Origin: Saprospiraceae bacterium
Lineage (GTDB): Bacteria > Bacteroidota > Bacteroidia > Chitinophagales > Saprospiraceae
NCBI GenBank assembly: GCA_022842255.1
Contig: JALHPW010000126.1
Span: 1-10,161 of the forward strand
Direction: 5' to 3'
Length of the DNA: 10,161 nt
The translations under genes were made by a program, and so were the position numbers. Under the pieces are notes generated by a model. It had not been told where the DNA came from, ran no database searches, and saw only the letters and a program-made list of their open reading frames with translations. Each line of letters begins with the position of its first letter. The stretch's first letter is position 1. Of this stretch, positions 6,320-10,161 are shown piece after piece.

Positions 6320-7306
6320 TTACAGCAAAGTATTGTTGTAAGGTTCCAGTTTTGGTGGAAGGTTCGGGTCGTCTATCATTTCCAAAATATCAATCTCAAT
6401 ATTGCGGCAAATGGTCGACATCGGCGTGTCGCTGGTGCCATTGTCAAAAGGGTTTTCGCTCGACTCGCCGATTTGTTCCATCGTCATAAACACCCAGGAA
6501 ATCAGTACCGAAAACGGGATCACAAACCAAATCCCATAATTGCTGAATTTGTTCATTTCGCTCAACAGGGCAAAGGGCAATAAAAAGATGAACAGTTTGA
6601 CAAAAATCCTGCTGAACAAGCTATACTGCCTAAACAAGGGCGTTGTTTTGATGCGCTCGCACCCGCCTTGAAGGTTATAAAGCTCGCCCAACAATCTGGT
6701 CATATCACTGTGCTCAAAATCATCGATGACTTTGTCCCTTTTCAATTTAGTCAGCATCTCAAATTGATACCGCAAAGCATTATTGGCGATGTTGCCTTTG
6801 TGCTTGACCCGTTCGTAAATGTCGCTTTTGTTGAAGCGCGCAAACAATTCCACAATAGCTTGGTCAAATTCCTTGATTTCATCCGCTTCCGAGATTGCTC
6901 TTCGGTGGTAATCTTCATTGTTGGTTGCCCAGGGAATAGTTTTTCGCAATTGTAAACGTACAATATTGATATAGACAATGTGGCGTGTAAGAAAGGTCTT
7001 TTGTATGTCCTTATCCTTTACCAAGGAAATAAAGGAAGCTGTCAAAGTCCTGCTCGTATTGGTAAACCCGCCCCAAAGCCGCCTTGCCTCCCAAAGTCGG
7101 TCATACGCCTGGTTGTTTTTGAAACCCACATAAAAAGCCACCGCCGTACCAATGGTGGCAATGGGTAAAAATGGAATGGCGATAAATTTGAAATCAAAGA
7201 AATGGTACAAAACCACCACAATGGAGCTTAAAATTGCGGTGATTATGATGTTCCGCTTCCCAAAGAACCAGATGTATTCAAAAGGGATTTTTTTGCCTAT
7301 AAACAT
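6320..7306 (-). CDS. Bestrophin-family membrane channel (UPF0187 type)
   Basis: A 328-residue protein covering the usual length of bacterial bestrophins. Hydrophobic segments lie at about 20-36, 42-62, 232-250 and 257-275. The family signature is clear: FYVGFKNNQAYDRLWEARRLWGG (58-80, quoted in two parts: FYVGFKNNQAYDR and LWEARRLWGG), GGCERIKTTPLFRQY (214-228), and the late block MEQIGESSENPFDNG (276-290) followed by DTPM and the ICRNIEIDIL helix. Bestrophins form homopentameric inner-membrane channels; animal ones conduct chloride and a characterised bacterial one conducts sodium. Ion selectivity here cannot be read from sequence. In the late block the usual bacterial NPFGxDxxDLPL is changed to NPFDNGTSDTPM. 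The gene stands alone with its own candidate promoter (7333-7362) and terminator (6262-6295). Confidence 0.92.
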   Translation of the reverse strand: MFIGKKIPFEYIWFFGKRNIIITAILSSIVVVLYHFFDFKFIAIPFLPIATIGTAVAFYVGFKNNQAYDRLWEARRLWGGFTNTSRTLTASFISLVKDKDIQKTFLTRHIVYINIVRLQLRKTIPWATNNEDYHRRAISEADEIKEFDQAIVELFARFNKSDIYERVKHKGNIANNALRYQFEMLTKLKRDKVIDDFEHSDMTRLLGELYNLQGGCERIKTTPLFRQYSLFSRIFVKLFIFLLPFALLSEMNKFSNYGIWFVIPFSVLISWVFMTMEQIGESSENPFDNGTSDTPMSTICRNIEIDILEMIDDPNLPPKLEPYNNTLL

Positions 7307-7608
7307 GACGTTCCGTATGGTCTACCTTGTGAAAAAATTAGATCCGGCTATTTGTGAACCAATTTAGTAAATGAAAAACTGAGGCGATGCTAATTTGCTG
7401 CCTTTTGCAACTTAATCGCACAAATCTCGATAATTTTTCAAACAGTTAGCTTCCGTAAGCAATAGCGCGCTGAACATATTCCCCAAAACGTTTTTTGGAG
7501 AATGCTCCCAGACGTATATTTTTTGGAATATTGTGAGCGAAAACAACCTTGCACGCAAATTCCCCAGGATCTGAAAAAATCATTTCGTTCAACCTGAAAT
7601 TGTAAAAA
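7307..7608. other. Intergenic region between divergent bestrophin and M60 genes
   Basis: This 302-bp region lies between two divergent starts. It holds the bestrophin promoter candidate at 7333-7362. A direct repeat TTTTTTGGA occurs at 7491-7499 and 7519-7527. The first copy supplies a TTG (7495-7497) placed 17 bp before TATATTTT (7515-7522), a possible promoter for the M60 gene with a leader of about 80 bases. Another possible pair is TTTG (7404-7407) and TAATTTTT (7431-7438). A minus-strand reading frame of 71-95 codons (ending at 7446) crosses the right part; see the findings. Confidence 0.45.
7333..7362 (-). promoter_or_regulatory. Candidate promoter for the bestrophin gene
   Basis: On the minus strand TTG (7360-7362) is followed after 19 bp by TAATTTTT (7333-7340), a 7 of 8 match to TAnnTTTG. 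Spacing agrees with Bacteroidota promoters and the predicted transcript start would be about 20 bases before the ATG at 7306. Confidence 0.4.
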
Positions 7609-10161
7609 ATGCGTCCAACATCAATTCTGCTCCAGTCCGGCACCGCAAGCTCCAACATTCGAGTGTTGTTCCAAATGCTCCTCTGCTTGCTTCTCAGCCA
7701 GCCCGTTTTCGCCCAAGGCCCTGCTGGATACACCTACTGTGCTTCTGAAAATCAATCATTTACATTGCCTGGCCTATGCCATGTGGCCTATGGAGGGAAT
7801 AATTCGTTTGCTTACCTTTATAACCAGACGGGGACCATCACGTTCAACAACACAACCTTTGGCGACCCGGCCCCCGGTGTAGTCAAATCCGGGTATTATA
7901 AAATTGCCAGCAGCGAAGGAAACCTCGCAACGCTCGAGGCCGCATTTCAGCAGTTAAAAGGTCAAATCACTGGCACGATTCAATTAAGTGCTCAGGAGCT
8001 CAACAACCTAAGCGACACTATCCAGCAAAATATTTTTTCAGTAGCGGATACCGCATCAACGGTCGCATTGGCCTTGGATATCATCGACTGTTATGAAACG
8101 CTCAAAGGCCCCATTTTTCTAAACGCCTCCACCCAAAATGGCTTCCCCAATAATTTTGATGCCTTGGATGGAAGGGAACTGGCCAGGGCGGTGTTTGTGT
8201 TGCAACAAGGCGTTTTTGATCATGTGTACACCCCTGTTAATATTTCAAAGTATAAAAATCTGCTCACCAACCGAAAATTCAAAACCGCTGATTATTTTCC
8301 AGGCATCTGCCCAAACCCCATCGATTCTTCGACGACCTATACCGCAATAATCAACGCTTCTTTGCCCGCGGAATACGGCAAAGGGACGGCATTTTCGGAT
8401 GCTCCGGCCAGGCGTCCAACAGGGTACTATCTGGCGCCCGGTACCCTTGGCACGGTAAAAGTTCCTCCAGCACTGGTCGGCAAAGGGTTTAAAATCCTGG
8501 TTGGCGCCCATTCCGTGAACCGCGGTTCGAGTAACCAGGTGGGTCGATTCTTCCGGGTTACGAACAACTTCCCGATTGACGATACCATCACCCAGATAAT
8601 CAACCCTTTTGGTGGAGGGATTTACATCGTTACGCCTTATTTGGCAACGGAGGGAGTTGCAGATATTCAACTGACAAATGTGGTGCCGGCGCCCTATTTC
8701 TCAGCCCAGAGCATAGCCACGACTTCCCTTCAGGACTGGCAAAATACCCAGCGCAGTAACCCGGCGCCATGGGCTGATTTCGTTTCCGATAAGTACATGA
8801 TGCAAGTGCCTACCAGCTGGATCTATAATTACAGCGACCCGGTGACCCTCATGCAGGATTGGGACAATCGAATGGATGTGGTAGCAAAGATGCTCGGACA
8901 GCCCCTTACGCCCAATAATATCCAACTCTACCTGCAGGTTGATGTGGGAATTCAGTACAACGGCTTTTACGGCATCGGAAACCCGCAGGTCAATAACATC
9001 TACAATCCTTCGCAGGTGGAGAATGGCAATAAAAACCATTGGCTGATACGGCCTGGGGTTGACTTTTGGGAGACAGAATTCCATGAAATGGGGCATGCCC
9101 AATTATTCAGCAAATTCCCGGGAGAAGAGGAAGCCGCCGTGAATGTGCCGGCCGCTGCAATCTATAACCAGCTTTATGGGATGAACATTGACACTGCACT
9201 TGGCAGGTCGTTCGGCAATAACCCACAAATTACCCGCGACCAGGCGGCGATGAACTGGATGGTCACGCCCAATTTCCGCGCCGGGAACCCAATGGATATC
9301 TCCAATACCACCAAAGATGAGGTGCGGTACCAACAGCGCGGCTACGCCAAATACATCGAAATGGCCGCCCTTTTTGGTTGGGAGGTCATCGATTCGTTTT
9401 ACAGAAAGGAGCAGCTGGATTTCATCGCCCAAACACCGGGTGATGGGTTGACTCAAAAAGACAGCCGATTTTTGCGGTTTGCTAGGACGACGGGGGTAGA
9501 CATCCGCCCGCTCATCCATTTTTGGGGCCATCAACCGAACAACAATACGTTGCTCAAAACCCGCCTGGATGCCGAGAACCTGCAACCCTCCAAACTTATT
9601 TGTGATCGATTGACCCATTACAAAGCCATTCTCCCAGCCGATAATGCCGAATTTGTGGCCCATGGGAACGCATTTTTCGGAGGCAGCATCCCGGCGGGCG
9701 GCCACCCGGACTATGGCTCTGGCTGGTACAACATCTGGAAAAATCAATACGACTCGAGCCACGGAACACTAGGCAAACAGGCCGCACAAAATATCATTGA
9801 CCTCTATTTCCCGGGCGGATGTCCGGCGGCTGCTCCTGCGCCGACCGTGACCGTTGCAAGCCAAAGCATTTGCCCCGGACAGTCGGCGACCTTGACTGCA
9901 AGCGGTGCCATGTATTACCAATGGAGCAATGGCGCTACAGGCCAATCCATCACGGTCAGCCCCAATGCAACCACCACTTTTACGGTGGTCGGGAAAACGG
10001 CTGGGGTGAGTTCTGATCCTATTTCTGTTACAGTGACGGTCAACCCATTTCCGATGGTAACTGTTGAAAACGCCACGATTTGCGCCGGACAATCGGCGAC
10101 GCTGACTGCCAACGGCGCGGACAACTTTGAATGGAGCACCGGCGAGACAGGCAATACCATT
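7609..10161 (+). CDS. Secreted M60-family zinc metallopeptidase (mucin glycopeptidase-like), 5' part; gene continues past right edge
   Basis: 851 codons without a stop, open at the right edge. An in-frame TAA at 7603 precedes the ATG at 7609. This start gives a 36-residue signal peptide (Arg20, core VLFQMLLCLLL, end VFAQ); an ATG at 7675 would give a shorter signal without positive charge. Residues 42-98 resemble an N-terminal carbohydrate-binding-like module (CASEN, VAYGG, then FGDPAPGVVK). The M60 part has TGYYLAPGT (271-279) and PFGGGIYIV (333-341). Its zinc site is HEMGH (492-496), with catalytic Glu493 and probable third ligand Glu508 in EAAVN. The later M60 region has FARTTGVDIRPLIHFWGH (624-641) and RLTHYKAILP. 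From about residue 745 Ig/PKD-like repeats begin. M60 enzymes cleave glycoproteins, often O-glycosylated mucins, outside the cell. A type IX secretion C-terminal domain would be expected beyond the window. The substrate is inferred from the family only. Confidence 0.88.
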   Translation, partial: MRPTSILLQSGTASSNIRVLFQMLLCLLLSQPVFAQGPAGYTYCASENQSFTLPGLCHVAYGGNNSFAYLYNQTGTITFNNTTFGDPAPGVVKSGYYKIASSEGNLATLEAAFQQLKGQITGTIQLSAQELNNLSDTIQQNIFSVADTASTVALALDIIDCYETLKGPIFLNASTQNGFPNNFDALDGRELARAVFVLQQGVFDHVYTPVNISKYKNLLTNRKFKTADYFPGICPNPIDSSTTYTAIINASLPAEYGKGTAFSDAPARRPTGYYLAPGTLGTVKVPPALVGKGFKILVGAHSVNRGSSNQVGRFFRVTNNFPIDDTITQIINPFGGGIYIVTPYLATEGVADIQLTNVVPAPYFSAQSIATTSLQDWQNTQRSNPAPWADFVSDKYMMQVPTSWIYNYSDPVTLMQDWDNRMDVVAKMLGQPLTPNNIQLYLQVDVGIQYNGFYGIGNPQVNNIYNPSQVENGNKNHWLIRPGVDFWETEFHEMGHAQLFSKFPGEEEAAVNVPAAAIYNQLYGMNIDTALGRSFGNNPQITRDQAAMNWMVTPNFRAGNPMDISNTTKDEVRYQQRGYAKYIEMAALFGWEVIDSFYRKEQLDFIAQTPGDGLTQKDSRFLRFARTTGVDIRPLIHFWGHQPNNNTLLKTRLDAENLQPSKLICDRLTHYKAILPADNAEFVAHGNAFFGGSIPAGGHPDYGSGWYNIWKNQYDSSHGTLGKQAAQNIIDLYFPGGCPAAAPAPTVTVASQSICPGQSATLTASGAMYYQWSNGATGQSITVSPNATTTFTVVGKTAGVSSDPISVTVTVNPFPMVTVENATICAGQSATLTANGADNFEWSTGETGNTI
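9841..10161 (+). repeat. Ig/PKD-like protein repeats of 70 residues inside the M60 gene (second copy cut by window edge)
   Basis: Two successive modules share the pattern TVxxxxICxGQSATLTAxGAxxxxWSxGxTGxxI. The copies start their ICxGQSAT phrase at 9868 and 10078, a period of 210 bp or 70 residues. At the DNA level 9868-9909 and 10078-10119 agree at 34 of 42 positions, with half or more of the changes silent, which indicates fairly recent duplication or conversion. Such modules act as stalks in secreted Bacteroidota proteins. Confidence 0.8.

Noticed and set aside
8245..8670. Minus-strand open frames at 8245-8670, 8701-9102 and 9103-9762
   Set aside because: All lie antisense within the M60 gene, whose frame is unbroken from 7609 to the edge and carries the HExxH site. 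They show no recognisable domains.

Overview
The window looks like a chromosomal segment of a Bacteroidota bacterium, most plausibly of the Saprospiraceae/Haliscomenobacter kind. That is an inference from several signs: roughly balanced base composition, two 'orphan' MacB/FtsX-type permeases with no ATPase beside them, a secreted multidomain enzyme with Ig/PKD-like C-terminal repeats of the sort seen on type IX secretion cargo, weak or absent Shine-Dalgarno sequences, and several matches to the Bacteroidota promoter pattern (TTG ... TAnnTTTG). No rRNA, tRNA, CRISPR array, insertion sequence or phage gene was seen.

Left part (1-3884, all minus strand): the N-terminal 246 codons of an FtsX-like ABC permease run off the left edge. 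Upstream of it are a block of eight 8-bp repeats, a small lipoprotein of the DUF6265 type, a hairpin terminator, and a complete second FtsX-like permease of 788 residues. The two permeases are paralogous. The lipoprotein between them seems to have its own promoter and is separated from the upstream permease by the terminator.

Middle part (3885-7306): a secreted S41 (tricorn/IRBP-like) serine peptidase on the minus strand is followed, divergently, by a small cysteine-containing protein of unknown function on the plus strand. This converges on a bestrophin-family membrane channel on the minus strand, which has a plausible terminator and promoter. These genes show no obvious shared pathway.

Right part (7307-10161): after a gap of about 300 bp, a large secreted zinc metallopeptidase of the M60 (enhancin/IMPa-like, mucin glycopeptidase) family runs off the right edge. 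It has a signal peptide, an N-terminal carbohydrate-binding-like module, the M60 domain with its HExxH site, and at least two Ig/PKD-like repeats. It is the most distinctive gene here and suggests an extracellular activity against glycoproteins.

Overall this is a fairly ordinary stretch of cell-envelope and secreted-protein genes. I do not see a convincing new multigene system. The best leads are the octamer repeat block, the altered cysteines in the N-terminal module of the M60 protein, the lysine-less S41 active site, and an unrecognised small protein.
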